Below, in pieces: positions 29,253 to 40,915 of a stretch of DNA of 64,000 bases. The notes beneath the pieces are model-generated. The model ran no database searches, was not told the DNA's origin, and saw only the letters and a list, made by a program, of their open reading frames with translations. Positions within the stretch are counted from its first letter, which is position 1, and each line of letters begins with the position of its first letter. The stretch is from Mesostigma viride (lineage: Eukaryota > Streptophyta > Mesostigmatophyceae > Mesostigmatales > Mesostigmataceae): contig RPFO01000240.1 in the NCBI GenBank assembly GCA_009746045.1, positions 878,042 to 942,041 of the forward strand, written 5' to 3'. The translations under genes and the position numbers were made by a program.

Positions 29253-30787
29253 CGCTAATGGACATGTGCCCCTGTAACCTCTTCCAGGCTAGTATCTGCT
29301 ATCCACCTCTTCAGGCTTGAAAAGTAAATTGCTGTACGGTTCACAATTGGCATGGCTTGACATGCACGCGTCCTTGACTGTGGTCTGCATGGGTTTGGGG
29401 TTTAGCGGTTTACATCAGACTCTGCTGTGTATCTGCTTAATCAGCCGACGTGTCACATGGGGACAGCAACGGCGCTGGGATGCAGCCCGGTGTGAATGCG
29501 AGTAAGGTACGCGCTGTCATGCATGGCGGATGGGGCGTGGAAGCCACGACCCACGTTTTGTGTGTGCACGGGGGGCTAGGGGGCAAGTCGTTGTGTTGCT
29601 GCCATCCATATGGCCATGGATATGCGGGAAGCTTTCCCTGTACCCATACTTAATGATGCATGGACTGGTTGTGACAGCCAAGGGTTTAGCTGTCGTGGGT
29701 TTGCTGAGTGATCATGGCAGTCTGCTAGGCTGATGCTAGAACAGCCATAGCGCGGTTACTGCTATGTCTTGCCCGTGCTAACTGATGCTGCAGCCATGCG
29801 TGGAGCGCGAATCGTCCCGTGAGGAGAAGGAGGAGGCGGGGCCGGTGCACCCATGGGCAGGGCCGGAGAAGAAGGACGCGGAGCACCCAGTGTGGGAGAA
29901 GGAGAAGGCGGGGAAGCACTGAAGCTCCACCCCATGTCAGGCCTCTAGTATAGGTGCCAGTTAACTAAACCCATGCACGTGCAGGTTGTAGCTCAGAATG
30001 TATTTAAAATCATATGCCCCTTTTCAGGTATATGTGTAACAGTGACTCCCAACGGATATATGTTCCTAATTTATTAAATTCTTACTGAATAATTGTTGTC
30101 TTTATGAACCCATGAAGAGCAAAGCCCGGTGGGGAGTACATGTAACGCATTACCACGAGAAGGGGTCCCCACACCGCATTTCTTCGCTCTCTGTTCCTAT
30201 GCAGAACAAGAAGAGGTGGAAGACCAATGTCCCGGCTCACACGCCAGCCCATGTGGGTAAGCCCCCTCCCCCAAAGCGGAAGGGGCGCTTTGGGGAGAAG
30301 TGTAGTTAGGATTTTGTAGACTAGATAGCTTAGAGTTAGCTTATTTCGATGTCGCGGCTTGACCCACCTCTACCCATTCAGCAAGGAATATGCATGTGCT
30401 GCATGATCTCCCAACGGAGGCATGTTATAATTTTATTTGATTCTTTAATGTAGTGTCTTGGGGCATGATGCAGATGAGATTTGTAACTTCCGTGTTATTA
30501 TGTTTCTAAAGAGATTAGCATAGTACTCTAAACATGCCCATGCGCATGACACGCAAGTACTAACTTACTTACACCAGACCTGGCAATAAATTAGCATTCA
30601 TGGGATGGACCCAGCGATACATAATGGGCGTGCATGCGTAAAAAATATACACTATGCATGGCCCAATGGGCATGCATTCAAATAATTACAAATGAAGGCC
30701 GACATGAGAGCACTGAAGCTAAACCAGACCGGGCCACAATTAACCCTCCAGCACCAAAGTTCCACTGCATCATGTAAGACAAGCCTG
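29253..30787 (+). other. No firm gene; possible exon fragments
   Basis: Two candidate 3' exons follow AG splice-like sites. One, after CTGATGCTGCAG near 29793, is Glu/Lys-rich and ends at a TGA near 29921. The other, after TTCCTATGCAG near 30206, encodes NKKRWKTNV and PPPPKRKGRFGEKCS before a stop at 30307-30309. They share no recognisable domain. Two copies of the short CTCCCAACGG hairpin module also lie here (about 30042 and 30400). Confidence 0.25.
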
Positions 30788-31568
30788 ACATCCATCCATC
30801 CATCCATCCATCCATCCATCCATCCATCCATCCATCCATCCATCCATCCATCCATCCATCCATCCATCCATCCATCCATCCATCCATCCATCCATCCATC
30901 CATCCATCCATCCATCCATCCATCCATCCATCCATCCATCCATCCATCCATCCATCCATCCATCCATCCATCCATCCATCCATCCATCCATCCATCCATC
31001 CATCCATCCATCCATCCATCCATCCATCCATCCATCCATCCATCCATCCATCCATCCATCCATCCATCCATCCATCCATCCATCCATCCATCCATCCATC
31101 CATCCATTCATCCATCCATCCATCCATCCATCCATCCATCCATCCATCCATCCATCCATCCATCCATCCATCCATCCATCCATCCATCCATCCATCCATC
31201 CATCCATCCATCCATCCATCCATCCATCCATCCATCCATCCATCCATCCATCCATCCATCAATGCATCCATCCATCCATCCATCCATCCATCCATCCATC
31301 CATCCATCCATCCATCCATCCATCCATCCATCCATCCATCCATCCATCCATCCATCCATCCATCCATCCATCCATCCATCCATCCATCCATCCATCCATC
31401 CATCCATCCATCCATCCATCCATCCATCCATCCATCCATCCATCCATCCATCCATCCATCCATCCATCCATCCATCCATCCATCCATCCATCCATCCATC
31501 CATCCATCCATCCATCCATCCATCCATCCATCCATCCATCCATCCATCCATCCATCCATCCATCCATC
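30788..31568. repeat. CATC tetranucleotide microsatellite, about 780 bp
   Basis: About 195 CATC units with only two visible interruptions (CATTC near 31107 and CAATGC near 31260). The long IHPS and DGWM repeat ORFs on both strands are products of the array. The array ends directly in CGGGGTATAG, the start of a hairpin module. Confidence 0.98.
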
Positions 31569-32150
31569 GGGGTATAGTCCCGCGGGAGGCACGCTAGATA
31601 GCTCCCCCTAGGGCAGCGTGCGGCTGCCTAGATAGTTAGAATGTTGTTAGATAGATGTAGTATGTAGCCAATGTAGATAGATTAGACTGGTAGGAATGTT
31701 TGCACCCATCCATCCATCCATCGGGGTTAATGCTCCGTGACTCCCCAACGGGAGCACGAGTCTAATTAATTAATTAATTAATAGTCCTAGTACAGCCATG
31801 CTACGTCCTGGCTATGATGAGATTACTTGCCCACGCTCCTAGTGTTATGCCATGCTCACATGGGTCTTATTGCACCCACAGATTGCCGGATCGTTAGCGT
31901 GTCCGTTTAGCTAGCGTCCCCGAATGCAGCTGTGGCATGCCTTAGGCATGAAGAAGACTGGGGGTCTCTGCCCTTTCTCCTGTTGTGCACACACAGGGAT
32001 TAAAAGCACTTCGGTGCTCCGTGACTCCCCAACGGGAGCACGTGTTTAATGAATGAATGAATGAATGAATCGGGGTTAACTTATGCTCCTTGACTCCCTA
32101 ATGGGGGCATGAGTTTAATAAATGAATTAAGTAGTTAGTTAATAAATCAG
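31569..32150 (+). repeat. Hairpin-plus-simple-repeat modules
   Basis: Modules start CGGGGTTAA or similar, carry a hairpin of type TGCTCC...CCAACGGGAGCA, and end in a simple repeat: (TAAT)n at 31762-31783, (GAAT)n at about 32047-32070, and a TAAATGAAT/TTAG tail near 32116-32150. Each new module begins where a simple repeat ends, including the long CATC array and a short CATC run at 31707-31722. Diverged copies lie at 30042, 30400 and 32655. Confidence 0.65.
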
Positions 32151-32208
32151 GTTGATTCAGATGAGGTCCCTACTGGTTCCTTGTGGACTGGCCAGCCAGG
32201 GAGATATC

Positions 32209-32245
32209 TTCTTACATGGTCAGGCCCTTGCCGACCATGTAAGAA
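32209..32245. other. 13-bp perfect inverted repeat
   Basis: TTCTTACATGGTC (32209-32221) pairs with GACCATGTAAGAA (32233-32245) around an 11-nt loop. No gene or element boundary is evident nearby. Confidence 0.6.
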
Positions 32246-33216
32246 CGTACCTGTTAGGCGACGCAGTGGCCAACATTGGACATACCGCCATATGTTTGTC
32301 TCCGCGATATGATTTTAGCTGACATGCAGAGCACAGACACTGTTGGCGTCATCCGCTCAACCCCTCTTATTTAGACATGGGACCTCGGATATGTAGGATT
32401 AGTAGCGTTGCCCAGGCGGACATTGTCAAAGACTACGACCCCCCAGTTGTGGGTCCTAGGAAATTTAACAAGCATGATTGTCTCCTTGTTGATAGGCATT
32501 AATTAATCCTTGATGATAGGCATTGCTTGCGTGCAAGATTAGCTCGAGGCCCATATTTTAGACTGCTAGCTGAGCTGTGGACATACATGTAGTTATTGAC
32601 GTCTTGACGGATATTGACGTCTTGGGGTGACTTCCACTATATCTTCTTTGGGGAATTCAGAGATCCCGGTCCCCCAACATGGACATGAGACTAATTAAAA
32701 TCAATTAATCAATGTCATGAATAGAGCGCGTTCATGACGTTCAGTCATGAACAGAGCCCTAACCTAAAACACATAAGAAAACAATTATGGCGGGCCATGT
32801 GACTTGGAATGTAAGAAGCTTAGCCCCCAAACATATTGTTGTCTCACGTAATGAATCACTTGCTGATCAACAAATCGATGGTTATCTCATAGGCACAATG
32901 TACCTCTGACCATCATTGCTGGCCCATGCATGCAATGCACCAATGGCAGCCTACATGACACATACATCGCTTATTTGCCATGTAAAAAATGCGACAAAGT
33001 GTCCATATAGGTACTCATAGATTAGCACAAATTCCTTAGCACGATGTGGACAACTTTACTTAACGGTGAAAGCCTGTCTCGCCCTTATTGCCTTGAGGGT
33101 TCCCGGCGATAGGTCCTGTCTGTTGGTCGACATTTTTCTTTTGCAGCTGGCCATCGTCGGTAGGTATGAATGATCTCGATGCTAGCAATTACGATGATGA
33201 TACCCGAGGTAGTCTA
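32246..33216. other. No gene recognised
   Basis: Mixed sequence with only a diverged hairpin module near 32655-32710. The last bases (GTCTA, 33212-33216) are the target duplication of the next element. Confidence 0.35.
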
Positions 33217-33595
33217 AGTTAGTCTAAGTCTCCCGCCTGTAGCCTAAGTGGACACGTGCCAGCACCGCCGGCGCCCAATTGGGTACTGGGACGGTGCTGG
33301 ACTAGATCAGTCGTGGCATAGACACGTGGCTAGACTCAGTATGTGATGAGCCGGTACCTCAGTACCGGGACTGTAGTTGTCATGTTAGGACTGACTAGAT
33401 CAGGTTGTAACTGATAGGTTAGTCCGTCCAAGATCAGTAAGTTAGTTTAACTTACGCAAAGTCTGGCCAGCCATCGTTGACGGCTGGCCAGCAGTATATG
33501 TGCCATTCTATCCTAATGCCAAGGTGTCTCGTCGTTCACGCACACACTCGCCATTTGGCAGTGCCCAAGCATTCCAAGCTTCGTGTTGCATAACT
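33217..33595 (+). repeat. 5' LTR, family 2
   Basis: 379 bp. Contains inverted repeats such as CTGGCCAGCC...GGCTGGCCAG and GGTACC...GGTACC blocks. The internal region follows as TGCATTAAAAACTCC; no canonical primer-binding TGG is seen. Confidence 0.95.
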
Positions 33596-33700
33596 TGCAT
33601 TAAAAACTCCAAAAACATACACACAACAGAACGACGAGCGTTCATTTCGCGAACAAAAACAACCCATTCCATTTTTCTACCTCCAGTTTTTTTTTGAAAA

Positions 33701-35626
33701 ATGTCTAACCCAAATGCGAACAAGGGTAAGGCTCCAATGCGCCCAAGGAGCCGGTCCAGCACTCCGACGTCTTCATCGTCGGGGACGTCCGACTCGGAGC
33801 TTGCCGCCCAGGCAGAGATTGAGCGGGCGGCGAGGAGCTTCAATCAGTCTATGGAGGCTGACCCGACGACGTCGGACTCGTCTTCATCGGGCCACTTGTC
33901 CGATGGTTCGTACAGCAGCGTGGTGCTGCGAGTGCCCCTGTATCCGCAGGGGAGGGGATCCACGCCTGTGGTCAACAGGCCGAGGGGTCCTCCTTACGCC
34001 CCGACAGCTGCAGCGGCGGGGGTTGGACCTTCGGCACCTCCTGCAGAGGAGGAGTCCATGGAGCTGTATGGGCTCCAGCCTGGTTCCTCAGCCGAGGAGC
34101 AGGACGATGCACGCTCGCGGCAGGTGGCCGCGGATGAAGGCCTCGCTAGGGCGATGGCTGAGCACGAGGAGCGGGAGCTTCGGCGCGCGGACACGCACGC
34201 ACGTGCTCGCGCCCAGCAGAGGGCGGATGCTGAGAACGTGCGCCGGGCGTTGTTTCGCAGCAGTGAGCTGGCTTCTGGCGAGGAGCAGTTTGAGGTGAAG
34301 CGTCGGGGGGACCTTGCATGTTTTAAAAGTTTGCGTCGGTCTCGTGAGCCGAAGGTACACCTAGGTGTGCATCAGGAGTCGGAGTTCTCTTTGACAGGTC
34401 CGTCGGGGGCATCTGCTGAGGACGAGATCCTCATGACCCCGGCAATGACGGCGCGGGAGCGTGAGGCGCAGAAGCGCATGGCGACGTTCACCGCCGACAA
34501 GCAGCGTCGGCAGGCGCGGAGGGCCGCGGCAGAGGCCAAGAAGGAGCGCAAGCAGGCGGAGCGGGTGAGGCAAATCGCGCTGGCGGAGCGCATCCAGCTC
34601 AAAATGTCGATCACCCAGGTGCGCCGGGACCGGATGGTCCGCGAACTCAGGGTGTGGAAAAAGGCGCAGGCAATGAAGCTGCAGCATATGGCTGAGATGG
34701 AGGCGCCTGGCAGGCCGGAGGCGCAGGAGCGTTACCGACGCTCGCTGGCACGATGGGAAGCCAATGTGGGAAGGATGGAGCAGCGCATCCTGAAGCAGCG
34801 ACGACGCATGCTCAAGCATGCACGTAAGACAGCGGTGAGGGGACCGCTTGGTGAAGCGGTGAGAGTCGAGTTTGGCCTTGGGCCGGATGAGGATGTTTCT
34901 GCAAGCCAAATGTTTTATTATTTGTCGCAGCCCAAGAAGACCATCACCAACCGTGATGGCACTGCCGCACGCACGCGTGTTTACAGGCAGCCTGGTGAAG
35001 CCGGACCGTCTAACCTGTCCAACAGGGAGGACCTCATTGATCAGCTTCAGCTGGCGCAAGCCATGCTGGAAGCAGATAACCCGCTGTCTCCAGGCGAGCA
35101 GGCGACGTTGGCCGACACGGTGGCCAGGCTAGTGGCATCGCTGAAGCCGGCCAAGCGCAGGGCGCAGGCAGAGGCATGCGCACCCCAGCCAAAGAGGAGG
35201 AGGGACGAGGGGGCGGATGACGGGGAGGGGGGGGGCAACCAGGGCGGGGCAGGACACGGCACGCAGGAGTCTGCACCAACACGGCACGAGGGCGGGGAGC
35301 GGCAGCATCAGCAGCAGCGACAGCAACAGCAGCAGCAGCAGCAACCGCCAACTGCAGGAACGACAACAACCTCCAACATGGCCTTGATTAGGCCCAGGTT
35401 TGATCCAAAAAAGAAAGAGGACAAGCTAGTGTTTCCGGGTTTGCCAGAGGGTCACACCCAGGACGAAGCTAGGGAGTGGTTGTTTAAGTTGTCACATGCA
35501 TATGCTAGCGACAATGTCCGTGATTGGTTTGCCTCTTTACGTGCGTCCACACCCATCCATCAATCTGCCAAGCCTATCCAGCAGTTGGTATACAATTGTA
35601 CCAAAAGCGTGCCAGCAGCGGGGTAG
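33701..35626 (+). CDS. gag: Gag with long N-terminal extension, family 2 (first frame)
   Basis: 641 codons from ATG at 33701. Residues 1-130 are Ser/Pro-rich. About 145-390 is a highly charged Arg/Lys/Glu/Ala region likely to form coiled coil. A bipartite-type basic motif (KRRAQ...PKRRR) near 487-506 could be a nuclear localisation signal, followed by a Gln-rich run. The capsid-like part starts at about 560 (PKKKEDKLVFPGLPEG). The frame ends at TAG 35624-35626, just after a GGGG run; the capsid block continues in the -1 frame. Much longer than the family 1 Gag; the extension replaces a separate ORF0. Confidence 0.75.
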   Translation: MSNPNANKGKAPMRPRSRSSTPTSSSSGTSDSELAAQAEIERAARSFNQSMEADPTTSDSSSSGHLSDGSYSSVVLRVPLYPQGRGSTPVVNRPRGPPYAPTAAAAGVGPSAPPAEEESMELYGLQPGSSAEEQDDARSRQVAADEGLARAMAEHEERELRRADTHARARAQQRADAENVRRALFRSSELASGEEQFEVKRRGDLACFKSLRRSREPKVHLGVHQESEFSLTGPSGASAEDEILMTPAMTAREREAQKRMATFTADKQRRQARRAAAEAKKERKQAERVRQIALAERIQLKMSITQVRRDRMVRELRVWKKAQAMKLQHMAEMEAPGRPEAQERYRRSLARWEANVGRMEQRILKQRRRMLKHARKTAVRGPLGEAVRVEFGLGPDEDVSASQMFYYLSQPKKTITNRDGTAARTRVYRQPGEAGPSNLSNREDLIDQLQLAQAMLEADNPLSPGEQATLADTVARLVASLKPAKRRAQAEACAPQPKRRRDEGADDGEGGGNQGGAGHGTQESAPTRHEGGERQHQQQRQQQQQQQQPPTAGTTTTSNMALIRPRFDPKKKEDKLVFPGLPEGHTQDEAREWLFKLSHAYASDNVRDWFASLRASTPIHQSAKPIQQLVYNCTKSVPAAG

Positions 35627-36081
35627 ACGTGGCAGAAAATGTGTTGTGGGCGCAGTTCATGGTTGATCTTAGGGCACTTGTTACCACGGGGGAGCACTTA
35701 GAAGTGCTTAAGGGCTTCCAGTGGATAGAGGCCTATAAGGTCAATAAGCGTGACTATGTGAGTGACAACAAAAAATATGTCATGTACATAGAGGGGGATG
35801 AGGAGCTGAAGAAGCTCAATGCCAAGTACCTAGTACACCTATGGCTACAAAAGGCAGAACTGGACCCTACCACCCTGTCAGTCATCCTGGCAGGTCTGAA
35901 GGATAAGTGGGAGGACTTCAGGAAGGCAATGGCCTATGTGCAGCAATGCCTAGAGCCGTTTGCTGCTGCAGCCAAGGATGGAAAGGTGAAGCAGGTAAAG
36001 GGGGAGGAAGCCTCAGGTACGGGGCTCTCCAAGAAGCAGATGCAGTCGCTGGTAGCCCAGGTAAAGGCGGTAATGGGGGGG
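35605..36081 (+). CDS. gag: Gag, second frame segment, family 2
   Basis: Continues as VDVAENVLWAQFMVDL to SLVAQVKAVMG. It ends at a run of seven G (36075-36081), after which the zinc-knuckle region is in the next -1 frame. The run in zero frame is G GGG GGG, formally a -1 slippery heptamer. Either programmed frameshifting or simple homopolymer indels could explain it. Confidence 0.6.
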
Positions 36082-38820
36082 ATAAAAACAAAAACAACAA
36101 AAGTGGGGGAGGTGGAAACAAGGGGGGGGGAAAGAACAACAACAATAAAAACAGAAAACAAAGTGGGGGAGCTAGCAAGCCAGGGGGTGCTAAGCCAGCA
36201 GGGGGGGACAAGAGGTTACCTCATGACCCCACCAAACATTGTACTAGGTGCCTTTGTAAGGGGCATCTAAAAGATGATTGCTGGAAGGGCAAACCCGACT
36301 ATGGTTCTGACATTGATGTGTGTCCTGGATGCTGGAAAACACGGCACCCCATTGCAGCAGGAGCGCGCTGCACGGCTCCCAGGCACAACAAGAACACGCC
36401 AGGGCGCTACAACCGCGCGGGGGCGGCAGACCAGGGTGACTCCTGTAAGCTACCCTCACCATTTTTCACAAATGGTTTCCTGTTACCTTCTGTCTGCCAA
36501 GTGTTGCCTGAGTGTGATGATGTGGATTGGGAAGTGGCATATGACATGACACTGTCACACATGATGCGTGACCCCACCATAGCTTCCCTTAGTGCAGCAG
36601 CAGAAAAGGTAATCACGTATGGTGCTCTAGCAGAGCAACTGCACAAGGTTATGGGCCATGAGGCTGTGGCTGAAAGGCTAGCCAATAAAATACAAGGCCA
36701 TGACCTGGAACAGATGTGCAGGCACGTACGTAAGCACTGTGAGCAATGTCAGCTATATGCTCCTAAGCCCAGAAAATGGCATGTGGCCACACCACCACTG
36801 GCTAGAGGCAAACTGGTTGGGGATGTTATACACGTGGTGAAGGACACGGTATACTACCTAGTCATAAAGGATGCCTGGTCAAGGTTTGTGGTAGTGGAGC
36901 CTCTGCCTGGGATGGATAAAGAGCAGCTGCACAGAGCTTTGCAGATAGCCTTGGCACGTTTTCACCCCATTGAAAAAGTAATGCTGGATCAGCAGTTCCT
37001 CTGCATCCAGGACAGGAATGACCTGCCCAAGATAGAAGTGTCTGGGGCTCAAGATCATGAACGTCAGGGGTTGGTAGAACGTACCATGAGAGCCATCAGG
37101 GATGTGATAAGAAAAATGCCATCCAGGTTGGCTGACTCTGGTAGCTATGCTGACAGGGCATCTTGGGCAGCAGGGGTGACTACCCAGCTAAACGCCAAAC
37201 CAATAATGTCCTCACCTTTTGGGGAAATCACCCCAACTGGCCTTCAGTCAGGCAGCTATGCTTCAGAGGTACACACTCACTACAACACACAAAGGCAGCA
37301 CTTAGCCAAGTTGCTGGCAAAGAAAGACAAAAATAATGCCAGGCCTGTGTTTGAAGTGGGGGACCATGTGTTGTTTTTCAGAGAGGGTGACAGAGGAAGA
37401 GCACACTCTGCCAGATGGCACGGTCCAGCTGTAGTCACCAAAATTCATGAAGAAGGGACTGCAGTCACTATACAACATGACAGAGAGCGTGTGGTCAGCA
37501 AGCATAGACTCAAGCTTTATTACCCACCACTGGCAGACGTGTCAGGGGTAGAATTCTTGGACATGGATTCAGAGCAGGAGTCTGGTGGATTGATCTCACC
37601 CAATGAATTGGCTAAGGACGTCATTGATGCAATTAGCACTAGCACCACAGTAGAAGCTCCTGTGTTCCTCAGTAGTGCAGCCCCACTACAACCCAATAGT
37701 CCACCTGGGCAGGAGGACGGTGCACAGGGTGAGCAGCAGGTAGCACCTCCCTCACAACTGGAAGAGTCACAAGACAGAGCAGATCCTGTCGTTCCCAGGA
37801 AGTCATTTGCTGAGATTCTTAAGGCCTTGCACAAGGCACACAACACTAAAGCAGTTGTGGCAACAGGTACAGCACAGGTCAATGCTGTAGGGGATGCAGG
37901 TCAAGATCCTAGTATTTTGGCTGTAGACACCCAAGCACAGGTGAGTATCATCAGTGCAGAAGCTGTATCTGGTCTGAAAATGAAGGCCTCACCATGGGCT
38001 AGAGTGTCAGATTTTTCAGGCAAAACCAAAATGCAGGTCAAGGGTCAGGTGAGCATTCAAATCTTGGGTATGCCCACTCCATTTCAGGTGGTTGAGGGTT
38101 ACTCAGGGAATGCCCTGTTAGGGGAACCTTTTGTATCTTACCCTGGTGTTGTCATCTCAGCTGGGAGGTTGAGTGTGGCAGGGGTAGGACAGGTGCCCCT
38201 AGATCATTTTAAAATCCCTTTGAGCCAGATTAGCACTGGGCTGGATGCTGCCATCAGTGCAGTTAAGCCCAAGTACCTCCCAGGTCAGGAACCGTGTGTG
38301 GAGGACCTCATACACTCTCAAAAGCTACACCCTTCAGCGTTTGGGCTTGGTAGATGGGATGTTGCATCCATGTCTCCCCTGTCCTATGATGATATTGTAC
38401 GGGACTGCCAGACGCAGATTGGGTTTCTTAAGTGGCTTGAGGCTTTTACCAAAGCCAGGGAGGAGTGGGTTGTTCCAGATGCACGTAGTCCCACACACAC
38501 ACCACCTGTGACTCCTCTTGATGCTATGCCAGCTGGAGCCAAGAAGCTAAGGTTAAAGTTTGTGTGCAAGCATAAACCTCAGGCTGATGGGGGACCACCC
38601 ATTTTCCATGCTAGGCCATGTGTCACGGAGTTCAGGGGCTCTACAGAGCTGACAGAGGCTGAGCTTTATACTCCTGGTATTCAGCAAACGTCTCTCAAGG
38701 TGTTGCTTTCCTTGTTTTTGCATCAGCTTAATACAGGGAAGGATTATGTGTGTAAAGCCACAGATATCAAAAGAGCCTTTCTAAAGGGGGACCCTGCCAT
38801 AGCACAGCAGCTCTGGAGAG
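36082..38820 (+). CDS. pol: Gag C-terminus and Pol 5' part, family 2
   Basis: A Lys/Asn/Gly-rich linker, then a CCHC knuckle (CTRCLCKGHLKDDC, 36240-36281) and a second Cys-rich stretch (CPGC...C). Integrase zinc ligands lie in VMGHEAV...CEQCQ. The integrase core includes an Asp in MLDQQFL and Glu in GLVERTMRAI. Protease-like block: VDTQAQVSIIS (Asp codon at 37926) and ALLGEPFV. RT begins near 38540, with its first catalytic Asp in ATDIKRAFLKGD (38763). No stop separates the knuckle from integrase here, unlike family 1. The frame is cut by an insertion after GGAGAG at 38820. Confidence 0.88.
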
Positions 38821-39394
38821 TGTCAAAATGTAGGACAGGTGGCAAGGCTTAAAGATCGAATGTATATTGCTTTACTGATTTAATATATTGACTTTGAGTC
38901 TGCGTTCAAAACCGGTGCTGCGACAAAGGAGCATCCGAGGCTAAATGGAAAGCACTTTGCGAGGGCAAAGGTGGCGGCTCAATATTGGCCGTTGATGCAC
39001 ATCATTCACCACGAGATTCTAGTCTAAGACAGGTACTCTAACATGTGTGTCTGTTTTCTTTCCCTGACTTGTAAAGAGACCAGAATTAATAGCTCAACTT
39101 TAAGTGTCGCCAGACACTGCAGGTTATTACCCCACAGCGGTACACAGTATGTCTGACGCATAATTCAGTCCCACATTAATGCTGTCCACTGTGGGCCATA
39201 ACTACACAAATGGTCATATCTTTTCAACCAGTTGTCAGAATGAGAAAATTCCACTTGTAAAGTTGATCAGCTCAACGAGCTTGATCCAACCATGATGTCA
39301 AATGTAGCAGAAAGTAAACATATAAGTTCCGGTATACCCGAAACTAGCACACTCAATGATAAGACTGTCAGGCATATTGGGGCATATCCTGACA
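38821..39394. mobile_element. 574-bp non-autonomous insertion in RT
   Basis: Ends are TGTCA...TGACA and the flanks carry a 5-bp duplication GAGAG (38816-38820, 39395-39399). Removing the insert and one GAGAG rejoins the RT frame exactly (LWRG then QVYVVNTP). No ORF of note inside. Beyond the first five bases the two ends match only partly, so the superfamily is uncertain. Confidence 0.88.
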
Positions 39395-40532
39395 GAGAGG
39401 TCAGGTATACGTGGTGAATACTCCTAAGGTGTGGCACAGGGATATTGTACAACCCTTGTTGAGGCCAAACCTGGGGGTTGAAGGCTTGCAGTCAGCTCCA
39501 AAAATTTTTAGGCTGTCTGCACAGGAGGTATTCATGAAGCTAGGGGCCACCTATGATGACATTGACCCTTGCCTGTTTGTCATCCCACACCCTGATGGAA
39601 TGATGATGTTTGTCTGGCATGGGGATGATCAGTTAATCTCAGGTCCTAGAGCTGCAGTGGATGCTTTCATAGCTCAGGTGTCTGCCAGTTTTGAGATTGG
39701 CGAGCAGCTAGAGCTGGGCAAGGAGCCAGTCAAGTTCTGTGGCATGATGCTTGAGTTGCTGCAGCAGCAGGGCAGCTGGGTTTGTTCCATGCAGGCCTCT
39801 GCTGAATACATTAAGTCGTGTCTGGATGTCCTGCCTGTTCACATCACCCCTGACATGTGCCCTACCATTAGAGGCAAGCTTGGTTGGCTATGTGCTACAT
39901 GTGCACCCCACCTGGCTTTTGTGAGCAGGGTAGATGATGAGGTACTACAGGAGGTAGGAGCACGGGCAATCAAGCAGTTGTTGCATGATGGTCCACCTTT
40001 GATGCTTCACTCACTGGACCTGTTTACTCCCATTCACATCACGTGCATGATGGATAGTTCAATGGAGTCCAGGGTAATTACCAAGGTTCAAGCCAGAGAG
40101 GCTGGATTGTTTTTCCTGCATAACCAAGGTGGGAAGAAGTCACTAGTCTCCTGGTTCAGTAGATTGCACAAGAGGAAAGCTGTGAGTAGCAATGTAGCTG
40201 AATGCAGGGCTGTGGTATCTTCTGTCTTGCATGCAAGGTATCTCAATCACTTGCTGGTCTGGCTTCAACACCAGGCTGGTAGCTCTGCAGGAGTGAAAGC
40301 ACATTTGCTGACTGACTCTCAATCTATCATCTCTTTCCTTGCCAATCCTCTGGCTGTACACTCGGACCTGGATTGGATTGTGCTAAAACAGGAATGCAAG
40401 TACCTGGAGTCTAAAGCCCACGTCAGGGACAAAGACAATGCTGCAGATGCACTGACCAAGGTGCCACAAGCAGCAGGACCACAATACCAGGTCTTGTATG
40501 GGTTGATGAACCCTGGTTACAGTCTGAAGTGA
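39395..40532 (+). CDS. pol: Pol 3' part (RT palm end and RNase H), family 2
   Basis: Resumes at VYVVNTPKVW. Contains the RT box FVWHGDDQ (HGDD at 39618-39629) and the connection and RNase H residues: MDSSMES, NVAECRAV, LTDSQS and DNAADALTK. Stop at 40530-40532. Close in layout to the C-terminal part of family 1 Pol. Confidence 0.92.
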
Positions 40533-40915
40533 CTGGCACATTGTACATGTTAGCCCATGACCCCTGCCTAATACTGCAGCTGCAAGGCTGCAGTGGCAGC
40601 TGGGTAGTTTTCTGACAGTGAGAAGCACTGGTCTAGAAAGTTGGGACATGATGAATGTGTTATTTATTGAATAAAATTTTGGGAGACACTTGTTTGGATG
40701 ACCATGACATGCTGGGGCCTGGAGCACCCATCTCACTCAGTTAAGAAACCATGCTTGAGACATGGGGCCTTTTTAATGCATCTCTTGTACATGTGTGAGG
40801 TGACCTTTGGGTCCTAGTAGGTTATCTGACAGTTTTTTTAAGGCATTGGGAATGGCTGCGTCCATTTGATGGCTATGTGTGTTTCTGTTGAAACCCAAAG
40901 AAAACTTAAAGTGGG
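40533..40915 (+). other. 3' untranslated region, family 2
   Basis: Contains AATAAA at about 40669. Ends in AAAGAAAACTTAAAGTGGG, a purine-rich stretch next to the 3' LTR. Confidence 0.6.

Noticed and set aside
30652-31597. DGWM and IHPS repeat proteins
   Set aside because: Direct translation of the CATC microsatellite; open in every frame by arithmetic.
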